DNA of 64,000 nt from Bifidobacterium saguinibicoloris (GTDB taxonomy: Bacteria > Actinomycetota > Actinomycetes > Actinomycetales > Bifidobacteriaceae), in NCBI RefSeq assembly GCF_019331725.1, contig NZ_JAHBBF010000006.1:62001-126000 (forward strand). The letters run 5' to 3'. This document shows, in pieces, positions 1 through 8,717 of the stretch. How positions within the stretch are numbered: position 1 is the stretch's first letter; each line of letters opens with the position of its first letter. Below the pieces are notes generated by a model, which had not been told where the DNA came from, ran no database searches, and worked only from the letters and a program-made list of their open reading frames with translations. The translations under genes and the position numbers were made by a program.

Positions 1-93
1 GCCGGACTTCAGCGTGAACTCGCCGAATTTGAGGGCCTGCGCCTCGAGCAGGAACTGCGTGAAGCGGATGTCGAGCGATGCTGTGTCAGTCAT
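1..93 (-). CDS. pyrE: Orotate phosphoribosyltransferase, N-terminal 31 codons (partial)
   Basis: Orotate phosphoribosyltransferase joins orotate to PRPP to give OMP, the fifth step of UMP synthesis. Only the N-terminus is present: reading inward from the ATG at 93 gives MTDTASLDIRFTQFLLEAQ and then a segment ending in GEFTLKSG, a typical PyrE opening where the substrate-binding region begins. The gene runs off the left edge. It follows pyrD after 42 bases and closes the operon pyrB-I-C-F-K-D-E, so position and N-terminal sequence agree. No catalytic motif can be checked here. Confidence 0.85.
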   Translation of the reverse strand, partial: MTDTASLDIRFTQFLLEAQALKFGEFTLKSG

Positions 94-135
94 AGGGTTT
101 CCCTTCCTTGGAACGGGTTGCGTGGTGTGCGATGG

Positions 136-1095
136 TCAGCGCCAGGTCTCGCCCGCGGCGAGCTTGGCGGCGAGTTCCGGACGTTCGTCGAGCAGATCAT
201 CGAGCTCGCGAGCGACGCGCAGGGGCGCGACCGGATCGAACAGCGCGGCGGCTCCCACTTCGACGGCGTTCGCGCCGGCGTACAGGTATTCGAGCGCCTT
301 CTCGCCGGAGTCGATGCCGCCGATGCCGATGATCGGAATCTCCGGCAACACGGTGCGTGTGCGGTAGACGGCCACGAGGCCGACCGGCAGGACGGCAGGC
401 CCGGACACGCCGCCGGTGACGTTGGCGATGATCGGTTCGCCGGTGCGGATGTTGATGCGCATGCCGAGCAGCGTGTTGATCATGCTCAGCGCGTCGGCGC
501 CGTGTTCGACGGCCGCGCGCGCCGGCACGGTGATGTCGGTGACATTCGGCGTGAGCTTGATGATCATCGGCTTGTCGGTCATCGGGCGAAGCCGGTCCAT
601 GAGCTTGGCGAGGGCCACCGGGTCGGTGCCGACGCTCATGCCGCCATGGGTCACGTTCGGGCAGCTCACGTTGATCTCGAGCATGTCGGCATCGGAGTCG
701 GCGAGTTTGGCGACGACGGCCGCGTAGTCGTCGTCGCTGTGGCCGGCCACGTTGGCGACGACCGTGGCACCCGCCTGCTTGAGCTTGGGCAGGTCGTCCT
801 CGAGGTAATGGTCGACGCCGGGGTTCTGCAAGCCGACGGCGTTGATGTTGGAGGCAGGCCCCTCCGCGGTGCGCGGGGACGGATTGCCCTCCCACGGTAC
901 GGGCGAGCAGCCCTTGGTGGAGACGGCGCCGAGCTGGCTCACATCGTAGAACCAGCGCACGGCCGCATACTGGAAGGTGCCGGAGGCGGTGCCGACCGGG
1001 TTCTTCCAGGTGACGCCCGCCACCTGGGTGGGGTGCTTCCACTCGTGCTTCTCGTACAGGTTGATATGCTTGTCGTTCGAAGTGGTCCCGGTCAT
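136..1095 (-). CDS. pyrD: Dihydroorotate dehydrogenase B (NAD+), catalytic subunit
   Basis: FMN enzyme that oxidises dihydroorotate to orotate in the cytoplasm; it is the class 1B form, which passes electrons to the FAD/[2Fe-2S] subunit PyrK. The 319-residue product has the family landmarks: NPVGTASG near the N-terminus, NAVGLQNPG, an NVSCPN segment carrying the catalytic cysteine, IKLTPN, and a C-terminal IIGIGGI phosphate-binding strand. The open frame extends further upstream, but the ATG at 1095 is chosen because GGGGGAG precedes it and the extension only reads through pyrK out of frame. Only two bases separate the pyrK stop from this start, which suggests translational coupling and supports a PyrD-PyrK complex. 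Confidence 0.95.
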   Translation of the reverse strand: MTGTTSNDKHINLYEKHEWKHPTQVAGVTWKNPVGTASGTFQYAAVRWFYDVSQLGAVSTKGCSPVPWEGNPSPRTAEGPASNINAVGLQNPGVDHYLEDDLPKLKQAGATVVANVAGHSDDDYAAVVAKLADSDADMLEINVSCPNVTHGGMSVGTDPVALAKLMDRLRPMTDKPMIIKLTPNVTDITVPARAAVEHGADALSMINTLLGMRINIRTGEPIIANVTGGVSGPAVLPVGLVAVYRTRTVLPEIPIIGIGGIDSGEKALEYLYAGANAVEVGAAALFDPVAPLRVARELDDLLDERPELAAKLAAGETWR

Positions 1096-1097
1096 GC

Positions 1098-1925
1098 TCA
1101 CTCCCCCCATCCGAGCTGTTCGCGGGTGAACACCGGTCCGTCGGCGCACACCTTGAGTCGGCCGTCGACGGTGTCGACGGTGCACAGCACGCAGGTGCCG
1201 TAGCCGCAGCCCATGCGCTGCTCCATGCTCAGCTGGCAGGCGAGGCCCCGCTTGGCGGCCCATGCGGCGACGGCCTTCATCATCGGCAGCGGACCACAGG
1301 AGAGAATCATGGTCTCCAGCCCTTCGGCATGGAGGTTTCCGGATGCCTCGAGACGGTCGAGCAGCGTGATGACGTTGCCGTCGGACTCGTCGATGCTTAC
1401 GGTGGAGTCCGCGAACGGTGCGACGAACCGGTCGGCGAAATGCTCATCTCGATAGCCGAACACGGCGGTGGTCCTCATCGCCGGATCCTCGGCGAGGCAC
1501 TGGGCGGTATAGATGAGCGGCGGCACGCCGAGGCCGCCGGCCACGAGCACGTAATGGGCGGCCTGCTTGGTGTTGAACGGACGTCCGAGCGGGCCGAGCA
1601 CCTGCAGCGGGTCGCCGGGTTCGAGGCCGGCGAATTCGGCGGTGCCTTTGCCGACGACGGCGAAGATCACGCTCACCTCGTCGTCGTGGACCTCGCTGAC
1701 GCCGAACGGGCGTGGCATCGGCATCAGCGGATCGTTGGTGAACAGGTTCACGAACTGGGCGGGACGGGCGTGCTTCGCGATGTAGGGATCACGGAAGGTG
1801 AGGCGCGTCACGCGGTCGGCAAGCGTCTCGACGCGGGTGATCTCGACGGGGTGGCGCGGCGGGAAGTACCCGGCCGCGACGGCCTCGTCCACCACGTCAT
1901 AGGTCGGGGTGAAGGTGGCGGTCAT
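1098..1925 (-). CDS. pyrK: Dihydroorotate dehydrogenase B, electron transfer subunit
   Basis: Electron transfer partner of PyrD: it takes electrons from the FMN subunit through a [2Fe-2S] cluster and FAD to NAD+. The ~275-residue protein has a ferredoxin-reductase-like FAD domain (residues 25-110), an NAD-binding region with VAGGLGVPPLIYTA, and a C-terminal cluster motif with four cysteines spaced C-x4-C-x2-C-x11-C (about residues 240-260). Two ATGs lie side by side at 1928 and 1925; the second is better spaced from AAGGAG. The gene sits between pyrF and pyrD and leaves only two bases before pyrD. Class 1B machinery fits an anaerobe that does not use quinones for this step. Confidence 0.93.
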   Translation of the reverse strand: MTATFTPTYDVVDEAVAAGYFPPRHPVEITRVETLADRVTRLTFRDPYIAKHARPAQFVNLFTNDPLMPMPRPFGVSEVHDDEVSVIFAVVGKGTAEFAGLEPGDPLQVLGPLGRPFNTKQAAHYVLVAGGLGVPPLIYTAQCLAEDPAMRTTAVFGYRDEHFADRFVAPFADSTVSIDESDGNVITLLDRLEASGNLHAEGLETMILSCGPLPMMKAVAAWAAKRGLACQLSMEQRMGCGYGTCVLCTVDTVDGRLKVCADGPVFTREQLGWGE

Positions 1926-2003
1926 CATGCTCCTTGTCGAAGGATGGTTCGGGTGAGGGATGAATCGGAGGTGTCGGGAGACGGATCGGAGGCTCCGGAC
2001 GGC

Positions 2004-2951
2004 CTACAGCACGGCGCGCAGGTCGTCGCGCATGGCGATGGCGGCGTCGCGGGCGCTGTCGAAGACGAGGGCGAGTGCATCGTCGGCGGACATGGATTCG
2101 GCGTAGCCGCCATGCTTCCTCCACGCGCCGATGATGCCGCGTGAGGAGTTGACGATGGCGCCGGATCCGTCCTTGTCGAACATGCCTCGCACGTCGGCGG
2201 CGGTGCCGCCCTGTGCACCGTAGCCGGGCACGAGGAAGAAGGTGTGCGGCATACGTGCACGCAGCGCCTTGCCCTCCTCGGGATGGGTGGCGCCGACGAC
2301 CGCGCCCACGCGCGAGTAGCCGTGGCTTCCGATCGTGTCGGCACCCCAGCCTTCGACGAGGTCGGCGACGTGCTCGTACACCTTGGATCCGTCGGCCAGG
2401 TCGAGCATCTGCAGCTCGCTCGAGGACGGGTTGGAGGTGCGCACCAGCACGAACAGGTCCTTGTCGGTCTGCTTGGCGGCGTCGACGAACGGGGTGATAC
2501 CGTCGGTGCCGAGGTACGGGTTGACGGTCACGGCGTCCACATGCCACGGGTCGTGGCCTTCGACTCCGGTGAGCATGCGCGCGTAGGCGGCGGCGGTTGA
2601 GCCGATGTCGCCGCGCTTGGCGTCGGCGAGCACGTACAGTCCCTGCTGGGCCGCGTATTCGCAGGTCATCGTGTACACGTCGACGCCGGCGGGGCCGAGC
2701 GCCTCGTACATGGCGATCTGCGGCTTGACGGCGGGCACGATGCCGGCGACCGCATCGATGATGGTGCGGTTGAACTCGTAGAAGGCGACGGCGAGCTGCG
2801 CGGCGGGCACCTCTTCGGGGGTGTCGACGGAGTCGCGCACCTCCTCGGCGAAGCTCGCGACGACCTGCGGCGGCACGAGCGCCTCGGTGGGGTCAAGCCC
2901 GACGACGCTGGGGTTCTGCGTCGCCTCAATCGCGTCGATGAGACGGTCCAT
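2004..2951 (-). CDS. pyrF: Orotidine 5'-phosphate decarboxylase (subfamily 2), catalytically intact copy
   Basis: Decarboxylates OMP to UMP, the last step of the pathway. The 315-residue protein belongs to the actinobacterial/myxobacterial PyrF subfamily 2. The catalytic segment DAKRGDIGSTAAAYA is complete, with D110, K112 and D115, and a GATHPEEG phosphate-loop region follows. The ATG at 2951 is preceded by a strong AGGAGG; the upstream open reading is excluded because it runs into pyrC. This copy is the one expected to be active. A second PyrF-like domain at 29520-31235 has lost the lysine. The gene lies between pyrC and pyrK in the pyr operon. Confidence 0.95.
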   Translation of the reverse strand: MDRLIDAIEATQNPSVVGLDPTEALVPPQVVASFAEEVRDSVDTPEEVPAAQLAVAFYEFNRTIIDAVAGIVPAVKPQIAMYEALGPAGVDVYTMTCEYAAQQGLYVLADAKRGDIGSTAAAYARMLTGVEGHDPWHVDAVTVNPYLGTDGITPFVDAAKQTDKDLFVLVRTSNPSSSELQMLDLADGSKVYEHVADLVEGWGADTIGSHGYSRVGAVVGATHPEEGKALRARMPHTFFLVPGYGAQGGTAADVRGMFDKDGSGAIVNSSRGIIGAWRKHGGYAESMSADDALALVFDSARDAAIAMRDDLRAVL

Positions 2952-3019
2952 GGTTGTTTCCTCCTGGGAGTCGTTTCCGGATCGGTTCCGTCCTCGGACG
3001 GGTTCGGTCGCGGTTGCGG

Positions 3020-4480
3020 TCAGATTCGGCTGAACGCGAGGTTGCGGCCGATGATGGTGGCGAGCGGACGGCCGGTGACCTTCCATCCGCCGAATGGGGT
3101 GTTGCGCGCCTTCGAATGGAACGCCTCCGGGTCGACGGTCCATTCGGCGGCCGTGTCGAGCACGACCAGGCCGATGCCGTCGGCGGTCTCGTCGCGTACG
3201 GCCGAGAGGTCGAGCACACGCTTGGCGTCCGGTTCACGGGAGGCGTCGGTCTCGCGGTCGAGCAGGGCGTTGACGTCGGTGGGCTCGTGGCCCATCAGCC
3301 GCATCGGCTCGACGCTCATCAGCTCGATGAGGCGCTTGTCGGAGATGAAGCCGCCGTCGACGAGACGCGAGTGGCATACGCCGTATGCGCATTCGAGGCC
3401 GATGATGCCGTTGGGGGCTTCGAGGAAGCCGCGTTCCTTCTCCTCCATCGTGTGCGGCGCATGGTCGGTGGCGAGGAGGTCGACAGTGCCGTCGGCGATG
3501 GCCGCGATGGTGGACTTGCGGTCGGCCTCCGAACGAAGCGGCGGGTTCATCTTGGCGAGAGTGCCGTATTCGAGCAGCGCCTCATCGCTCAGCGCGAGGT
3601 AGTGGGGCGCGGTCTCGCAGGTGATCGGCAGGCCTTCGGCCTTGGCTGCGCGGATCGCTTCGAAGGAAATCGCGGTGCTCACGTGCTGGAAGTGGATGTG
3701 GACTCCGGTCTCGCGGGCCTTGGCGATGTCGCGCGCGACGACCTTGAGCTCGGTGTCCTCGGGGATGCCCGGCACGCCGAGTTCGCGGGAGACGGGGCCC
3801 TCGTTGACGGCGCCGGTGTCGTGGTGTTCGCAGTGCTCGATCAGTGTCAATCCGCTCGCCTTGGCCAGCGCGAGCACATCGTCGAGGGTCTCGGGAGTGA
3901 CGGCCGAACCGTCGTCGCTGATTGCGGTGACGGGGTGGTCGAGCTGGCCGGCATCCTTCGTCTCGTCGTCGACGCCGGGCATGTACCGGCGCCACTTCGC
4001 GAGATCCGTGGCTTCGTGGCCAGCACGACCCTTGGACGCGCACACGCACAGGTCGTAGCGTACCGGCAGGTTCACGCCGTGGACGGTCCCGTAGTGCTGG
4101 AGGTAGTCGATGACGGTGTCATAGCCGGCGTCGAGCACCTCCTTCGCGCCCGGAGCGGCCGGGTCGGAGATTCGTTCGCCGTCCACGGCGGGCACGGTGT
4201 TCGGCATGATGAGCACGTCGGTGTAGCCGCCGGAGGCCGCCGCCGCGCAACCGGAGACCATCGACTCCTTGTAGGTCTGGCCGGGGTCGCGAAAGTGGAC
4301 GTGCGGGTCGGCGAATCCCGGCGCGAGGGTCAGTCCGGTGGCGTCGATCTCGATGTCGTCGGCCGTCGCCGAGCCGTCGGCGCCTCGCGCGCCGTCCTCG
4401 AACAGCGTCCCGTCCGTGGGCACCTTCAAGTCGATGATCTCGTCGGTGTCCCACACCTTGATGTTGCGCAGCGTAAGCAT
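3020..4480 (-). CDS. pyrC: Dihydroorotase
   Basis: Zinc amidohydrolase that cyclises carbamoyl-aspartate to dihydroorotate. The 486-residue protein is somewhat longer than typical bacterial class I dihydroorotases (about 425-450). Metal ligands are visible as HVH in DPHVHFRDPGQ, as histidines in LIEHCEHHD and HFQHVSTA, and as the catalytic aspartate in LLATDHAPHT. A KMNPPLR substrate-binding motif is also present. The ATG at 4480 has AAGGAGA just upstream. The gene follows pyrI by 61 bases within the operon and precedes pyrF. Confidence is high because both ends and all metal-site motifs are present. Confidence 0.95.
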   Translation of the reverse strand: MLTLRNIKVWDTDEIIDLKVPTDGTLFEDGARGADGSATADDIEIDATGLTLAPGFADPHVHFRDPGQTYKESMVSGCAAAASGGYTDVLIMPNTVPAVDGERISDPAAPGAKEVLDAGYDTVIDYLQHYGTVHGVNLPVRYDLCVCASKGRAGHEATDLAKWRRYMPGVDDETKDAGQLDHPVTAISDDGSAVTPETLDDVLALAKASGLTLIEHCEHHDTGAVNEGPVSRELGVPGIPEDTELKVVARDIAKARETGVHIHFQHVSTAISFEAIRAAKAEGLPITCETAPHYLALSDEALLEYGTLAKMNPPLRSEADRKSTIAAIADGTVDLLATDHAPHTMEEKERGFLEAPNGIIGLECAYGVCHSRLVDGGFISDKRLIELMSVEPMRLMGHEPTDVNALLDRETDASREPDAKRVLDLSAVRDETADGIGLVVLDTAAEWTVDPEAFHSKARNTPFGGWKVTGRPLATIIGRNLAFSRI

Positions 4481-4541
4481 TGGCTCTCCTTGGGGCTACG
4501 AATCGTCCCAGGGCGGCTCCGCCGGCCCCGGGACGACGGGT

Positions 4542-4976
4542 TCACAGCTTGGCTTCCTCGTCGCAGTAGTCGCAGCGGTACTCCTGGCGCTCGGAGTGCG
4601 TCAGGTGGAACATCTGGTCGATGCCGCGTTCGGTGGTGGTCACGCAGCGCGGGTTGCGGCAGGTGAGGATGTTGACGACGTGCTCGGGCAGCGTCGGGGT
4701 CTTCTTCTCGACGATGTGGCCGCCGCGTACGATGCCAACGGTCGCGGTGCGGGCCACGAGGCCGAGCACGTCGAGGTCGATGCGCGGGTTCTCCTCGCCG
4801 TCACGGTCCTCGATCTTGATGATGTCCTTCGAGCCGTAGAGGTGGCTGTCGGTGTTCATGATGAGGGCGAGCTTGGTCTTCGCCGGATCGATCTTGAGGT
4901 AGTCGAGCACCTTGAGCGCGGTGCCCGCCGGCACGTGGTCGATGATGATGCCGTTGACGATGCTGGTGACTTCCAT
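4542..4976 (-). CDS. pyrI: Aspartate carbamoyltransferase regulatory chain
   Basis: Regulatory subunit of aspartate transcarbamoylase; in the E. coli-type enzyme it binds CTP/ATP and holds catalytic trimers together through a zinc site. The 144-residue length is close to the E. coli chain (about 153). The four zinc cysteines are present as CRNPRC followed by YRCDYCDEEA, the C-x4-C-x22-C-x2-C pattern. The N-terminal half carries the allosteric nucleotide fold (GIIIDHVPAG). Its ATG overlaps the pyrB stop by one base (TGATG), so the two chains are translationally coupled. Presence of PyrI suggests feedback control by nucleotides rather than transcriptional control alone. Confidence 0.95.
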   Translation of the reverse strand: MEVTSIVNGIIIDHVPAGTALKVLDYLKIDPAKTKLALIMNTDSHLYGSKDIIKIEDRDGEENPRIDLDVLGLVARTATVGIVRGGHIVEKKTPTLPEHVVNILTCRNPRCVTTTERGIDQMFHLTHSERQEYRCDYCDEEAKL

Positions 4977-5971
4977 CAGGCCTGGACCTCCTTGGTCTCG
5001 AACGGTTCGTATCCGGGCAGTTCGTCGCCCATCACGGTGCTTTCGAGCGCCATGCGCATGAGCATGCCGTTCTTCACCTGTTCGAAGTAGGCGGCGCGCG
5101 GATCGTCATCGACCTCCACGGCGATCTCGTTGACGCGCGGCAGCGGGTGCAGCACGGCCATGTCCTTCTTGGCGTGGGAGAGCTTGTCCTCGTCGAGGAT
5201 GTAGGTGTCACGAAGACGCAGGTAGTCGTCCTCGTTGAAGAATCGTTCCTTCTGCACGCGGGTCATGTACAGCACGTCGAGGTCGCCGATCACGGAGACA
5301 AGGTCCTTGACCTCCACGTAGGAGCAGGACGGGGTGGCGTCGATGCGGTCGAGCACATACTGCGGGGTCTTGAGCTCGTCGGGGCTGATGAGCACGAAGT
5401 TCACGTTGCCGAAGCGACACAGCGTCTCGATGAGCGAATGCACGGTGCGGCCGAACATGAGGTCGCCGCACAGGCCGACGGTCAGGTTGGTGACGCGGCC
5501 GAAGCGGGACTGGAGGGTCGCGAGGTCGGCGAGCGTCTGCGTCGGGTGCATGTGGCCGCCGTCGCCCGCATTGATGACGGGTACGCTCGCGGCACGGGAG
5601 GCGACGAGGGCCGCGCCTTCCTTCGGATGGCGGATGGCGACGACGTCGACGTAGTTGGAGACGGTCTTCAGGGTGTCGGCGATGGACTCGCCCTTGGTGA
5701 CGGAGGCGAGCTGCGCGCCGGCGAAGCCGATGACCTTGCCGCCGAGACGCAGCATCGCGGTCTCGAAGCTCAGACGGGTGCGGGTGGACGGCTCGTAGAA
5801 CAACGTGGCGAGCACCCTGCCGTCGCACGCGTGCGCCACTTCCCTGCGATGGGAATCGATGTATTGCGCCTTGTGCAGCAGGTCTTGGATCTGGGGGATG
5901 GAGAGGTCGTCGAGGGAGATGACGCTCTTACCGATCATCGGCGTCTCCGCCGGCTCTTGTGGAGTTGACAC
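4976..5971 (-). CDS. pyrB: Aspartate carbamoyltransferase catalytic chain
   Basis: Condenses carbamoyl phosphate with aspartate, the committed step of pyrimidine synthesis. The 331-residue chain has the carbamoyl-phosphate motif FYEPSTRTRLSFE, the SVTKGES loop that reaches into the neighbouring subunit, HPTQTLAD, and a C-terminal HPLPRVNEI. Translation starts at GTG (5971) with GAAAGGTGA upstream. First gene of the pyr operon; the 105-base region upstream (5972-6076) must hold the promoter. A TATAGT candidate -10 lies at 6027-6032 on the minus strand, with no convincing -35. No PyrR gene or obvious PyrR-binding leader was seen. Confidence 0.96.
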   Translation of the reverse strand: MSTPQEPAETPMIGKSVISLDDLSIPQIQDLLHKAQYIDSHRREVAHACDGRVLATLFYEPSTRTRLSFETAMLRLGGKVIGFAGAQLASVTKGESIADTLKTVSNYVDVVAIRHPKEGAALVASRAASVPVINAGDGGHMHPTQTLADLATLQSRFGRVTNLTVGLCGDLMFGRTVHSLIETLCRFGNVNFVLISPDELKTPQYVLDRIDATPSCSYVEVKDLVSVIGDLDVLYMTRVQKERFFNEDDYLRLRDTYILDEDKLSHAKKDMAVLHPLPRVNEIAVEVDDDPRAAYFEQVKNGMLMRMALESTVMGDELPGYEPFETKEVQA

Positions 5972-6026
5972 GGCTCACCTTTCGTGCGTTGAAGCGGATA
6001 AGGTGGCCACTAACGTGACCTATCCG

Positions 6027-6032
6027 ACTATA
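6027..6032 (-). promoter_or_regulatory. Candidate -10 element of the pyr operon
   Basis: TATAGT read on the minus strand, 55 bases upstream of the pyrB GTG, in the only gap available for the operon promoter. The hexamer 17 bases further upstream (CGTCGC) is a poor -35. Weak call based on position and one hexamer only. Confidence 0.3.
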
Positions 6033-6076
6033 GACCATTTCGCCGACGCGCGACGCACCCATCCGTCGCCCGCGCG

Positions 6077-7045
6077 TCACCGTTCGTTCATATTCACCAT
6101 CTGCCGCCCGTCGTATTCACGGAGCAACCGTTCCAACGCCTCACGCAGCGCCTTGCGGCGCCTGTAGCGCCGCAGTAGCAGATCCGTCTCGGTCCGCATC
6201 CTGTCCGGACCGAGTGAATCGGCCAGGCGACGCAATACGGTGCAGATACGTTCAATGTGTTCCTGCGTGTCCGCGCGCATGAGCGGGGAATCGGCGTCAT
6301 GCAACGGTTCCAGCAGCAGTGCGCACGCCTGTTCGGCATCAGATTCCGCCATGACGGCGAACAGTTCGTCGATGACCGCGTCGGCTCGCAGATCGCGGTT
6401 TCTCGACCGGCAGTACTCCCATGCGGCCTCGCCGAGCCTCTCCTGTTTCAGGAGCATCTCGTATGCGGGGTTCCTCCCGTGGACCATGGGGTCGCCGTGG
6501 TAACGCTGCTGCAGGTCGACGATGCGCCGCACGCAGTCGGACCACTCGTCTCCTGCGAGTTCGCGCAGCGAGCGGATCAGTCTCCTCACGGCGCGATTGG
6601 ACTCCTCCGTCCCGATGCGCCCGTCGTCCCTGCTGGTGATGATGCGATACGAGTACAGGCGTCGCAGCCCGTCCGCATCGCCCAATCGTTCGTACGCGGC
6701 TTCCAGCCAGGTCCAGCAGATGCTTGGCGGGTTCAGCACCCGTGGGACGGCCCGTTCATCGTCGCCGCCGCATCCGCAGTATTGGAACAGCCGGTCGGCG
6801 TGGCGCGCGTTGTCCACGGTCACGGCCCTTTCGAGGTCGTCCATGGCGAGCAGACGCTCCATGAAGGCTCGTATCCACTCCCAGCCCTGCACGTCGGTGA
6901 TCATGCTGTAGTCGGTCGTCTCGTCGCGGGTGAACGCATGCCCTCCGAAATGGTCATAGATGTATGCGTAAAGCTCGCGGCCCGCCGAACCGTCGCCTAT
7001 GATGGCCGGACCGTCCGTCCCGTTCCGCTGTTCGATGTCGTTCAT
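6077..7045 (-). CDS. Hypothetical protein, paralogue of the C-terminal region of the upstream SWIM protein
   Basis: A 322-residue, probably helical soluble protein of unknown function. It resembles residues 210-440 of the SWIM zinc-finger protein encoded just upstream: both contain W-x-x-x-L-E-A-A-Y-E-x-L followed by GLRRLY, then NPAYE-x-L-L and a run of LRRL helices. The SWIM finger itself is absent. Its ATG overlaps the stop of the upstream gene in ATGA, so the two are translationally coupled and probably made together. The pairing suggests partial tandem duplication. Function is not known; a role in DNA-related processes is only suggested by the neighbour's SWIM domain. Confidence 0.75.
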   Translation of the reverse strand: MNDIEQRNGTDGPAIIGDGSAGRELYAYIYDHFGGHAFTRDETTDYSMITDVQGWEWIRAFMERLLAMDDLERAVTVDNARHADRLFQYCGCGGDDERAVPRVLNPPSICWTWLEAAYERLGDADGLRRLYSYRIITSRDDGRIGTEESNRAVRRLIRSLRELAGDEWSDCVRRIVDLQQRYHGDPMVHGRNPAYEMLLKQERLGEAAWEYCRSRNRDLRADAVIDELFAVMAESDAEQACALLLEPLHDADSPLMRADTQEHIERICTVLRRLADSLGPDRMRTETDLLLRRYRRRKALREALERLLREYDGRQMVNMNER

Positions 7046-8532
7046 CGTTCCGGTTCCTCCTGTCGCGGCATCTCATCCGATTGGCCTTCGCCCGCACCCG
7101 CCGTCTCATCCGGTGCTCCGTCATCCGACGCACCGTCGACCGGTGCGGCCTCATCCGCCGTCGTTTCGTTCATCATTGTTCCGTCCGCTTCGGTTTCATC
7201 CGGATGATTCGCGTCCGATGTCCCCTCGTCCGATGTGGAATCTCGCGTACGCTCATCAACGGTCCTAAGGTATTCGGATAGTTCGGCCCGCAGCTCCGAA
7301 CGATGCGGGAACATGCTGATGATGTCCTCGCTGCATGCGGCGGCTTGTTCGAAGCCGTAGACCGCCTCGATCTTGCGGATCCACCGTCCCACACGCTTCG
7401 CGGACCGCGCATCGTCGGATTCATACAGCACCGAATCCGGGTCCTGAAGCACCTCGCACAGACGCCGCAACGCCTCCTGCGCGTGCTGCGGGTCCAATGC
7501 GATGACGTCGAGCATACGCACCATCACGTCCGGGGATTTCAACCTTGTGTATTTCATCGCGGCATCGGCCAATCGATCCTCACGCAGCAGACGTTCGTAG
7601 GCCGGGTTCACCGCCGGCCACATCAGACCGCGGCGCTGCTTCTCGCACAGGGAGACGATCAGATCCCGGTCTTCCTCCCAATGCTCACCGCTGATGTACC
7701 GGAGCCGTTCCACGTAGACCGCCTCCGGATAGGTCTGGGCGATGAGGATGTAGTACGCATACAGCCGTCGCAGTCCTTCGACGTCTTTCAAATGCTCGTA
7801 GGCGGCCTCCAGGAACGTCATCCAGGTATGCGGCAGTTCGTCCAATCTGGCCGGTCTGACGAACGGCACCATGAGACGCATGTTCGCCAATGCCACATCG
7901 GCTTCCCAATCCTTGTCTCGCCTGCGTCTTGTCGACGCATGCTCCTCGGCCATGGTGTGTGAGCGTGGCTCGAAATCATTATCATGGGCACGTCTGGCCT
8001 TGCGGCGACGCACCTCCCGGTCATGCGCGCTCTCCCCCGTGGGGATATCGTCCTTCTCCGCATGGGCGAGGTCGCCCAGTATCGTCAGTTCGTCATGAAG
8101 CAGCAGTTTGCCCAGATCCGAAAGGCAAAACAGCCGTTCCAGAAGACTCCGGACCATACGCCATTCAGTCTCCCCGAAGCCGCGCCACGCGGGGAACGTC
8201 TCAATGGCATACATGCCCACGAGGGGCGAGGCAGCGGACGTCGGAAGCGTACCGGGCCTTGAACGCTCGTCCATGGCGATCAGCACGCCGGCCACATGCT
8301 TGCAGTAGGTGACCCTTTGGGCATACGGGCATGTACATGCGGCGGAGACCACCTTGCCGTGGCGCAGCCGCACGTCGACCTGATACTCCTCCTCGCCTCG
8401 CACCACGGCATGCCACAGCCCTTCGGCGATCTCCATTGGCGCATCGACCTTGCCGGCGTCGTAATACGCCTGCCCGCGATCGAACACCTTCCCATTGAAT
8501 AGGCTGTGGTATCCATCATTCAGTTGTTCCAT
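7042..8532 (-). CDS. SWIM zinc-finger domain protein
   Basis: A 496-residue protein with a SWIM zinc finger near the N-terminus: C66-x-C68-x8-C77-x-H79 (ACTCPYAQRVTYCKHV). SWIM domains bind DNA or proteins and occur in Swi2/Snf2 helicase partners and in stand-alone proteins. After the finger comes a long alpha-helical region (residues 110-440, repeat-like segments with EAAYE and LRRLY), then a low-complexity acidic tail rich in D, E, T and A (about 440-496). The ATG at 8532 is chosen because AGGAGGT lies six bases upstream; 14 more codons are open upstream but without a site. The gene is followed by a coupled, shorter paralogue. Cellular role unknown. Confidence 0.8.
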   Translation of the reverse strand: MEQLNDGYHSLFNGKVFDRGQAYYDAGKVDAPMEIAEGLWHAVVRGEEEYQVDVRLRHGKVVSAACTCPYAQRVTYCKHVAGVLIAMDERSRPGTLPTSAASPLVGMYAIETFPAWRGFGETEWRMVRSLLERLFCLSDLGKLLLHDELTILGDLAHAEKDDIPTGESAHDREVRRRKARRAHDNDFEPRSHTMAEEHASTRRRRDKDWEADVALANMRLMVPFVRPARLDELPHTWMTFLEAAYEHLKDVEGLRRLYAYYILIAQTYPEAVYVERLRYISGEHWEEDRDLIVSLCEKQRRGLMWPAVNPAYERLLREDRLADAAMKYTRLKSPDVMVRMLDVIALDPQHAQEALRRLCEVLQDPDSVLYESDDARSAKRVGRWIRKIEAVYGFEQAAACSEDIISMFPHRSELRAELSEYLRTVDERTRDSTSDEGTSDANHPDETEADGTMMNETTADEAAPVDGASDDGAPDETAGAGEGQSDEMPRQEEPER

Positions 8533-8717
8533 GACCGCACCTCCTTGGAAGACATCATCAGGCGCAATCCGCATGCCGGTACATATCTACCGGTATCCGC
8601 ACCGCTTCGGCGTGTCGCGGCGTTCGCCCAACGAGGATGCGCACCCGACGCGCATCATACGGGTCCTAGAATCAGAATCGACGATACAACTCCATTCACA
8701 CCAACGGAGGACCCACC

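Noticed and set aside
136-1263. Longer PyrD starting inside pyrK
   Set aside because: The extra 56 residues are arginine-rich out-of-frame pyrK; ATG 1095 has GGGGGAG upstream.
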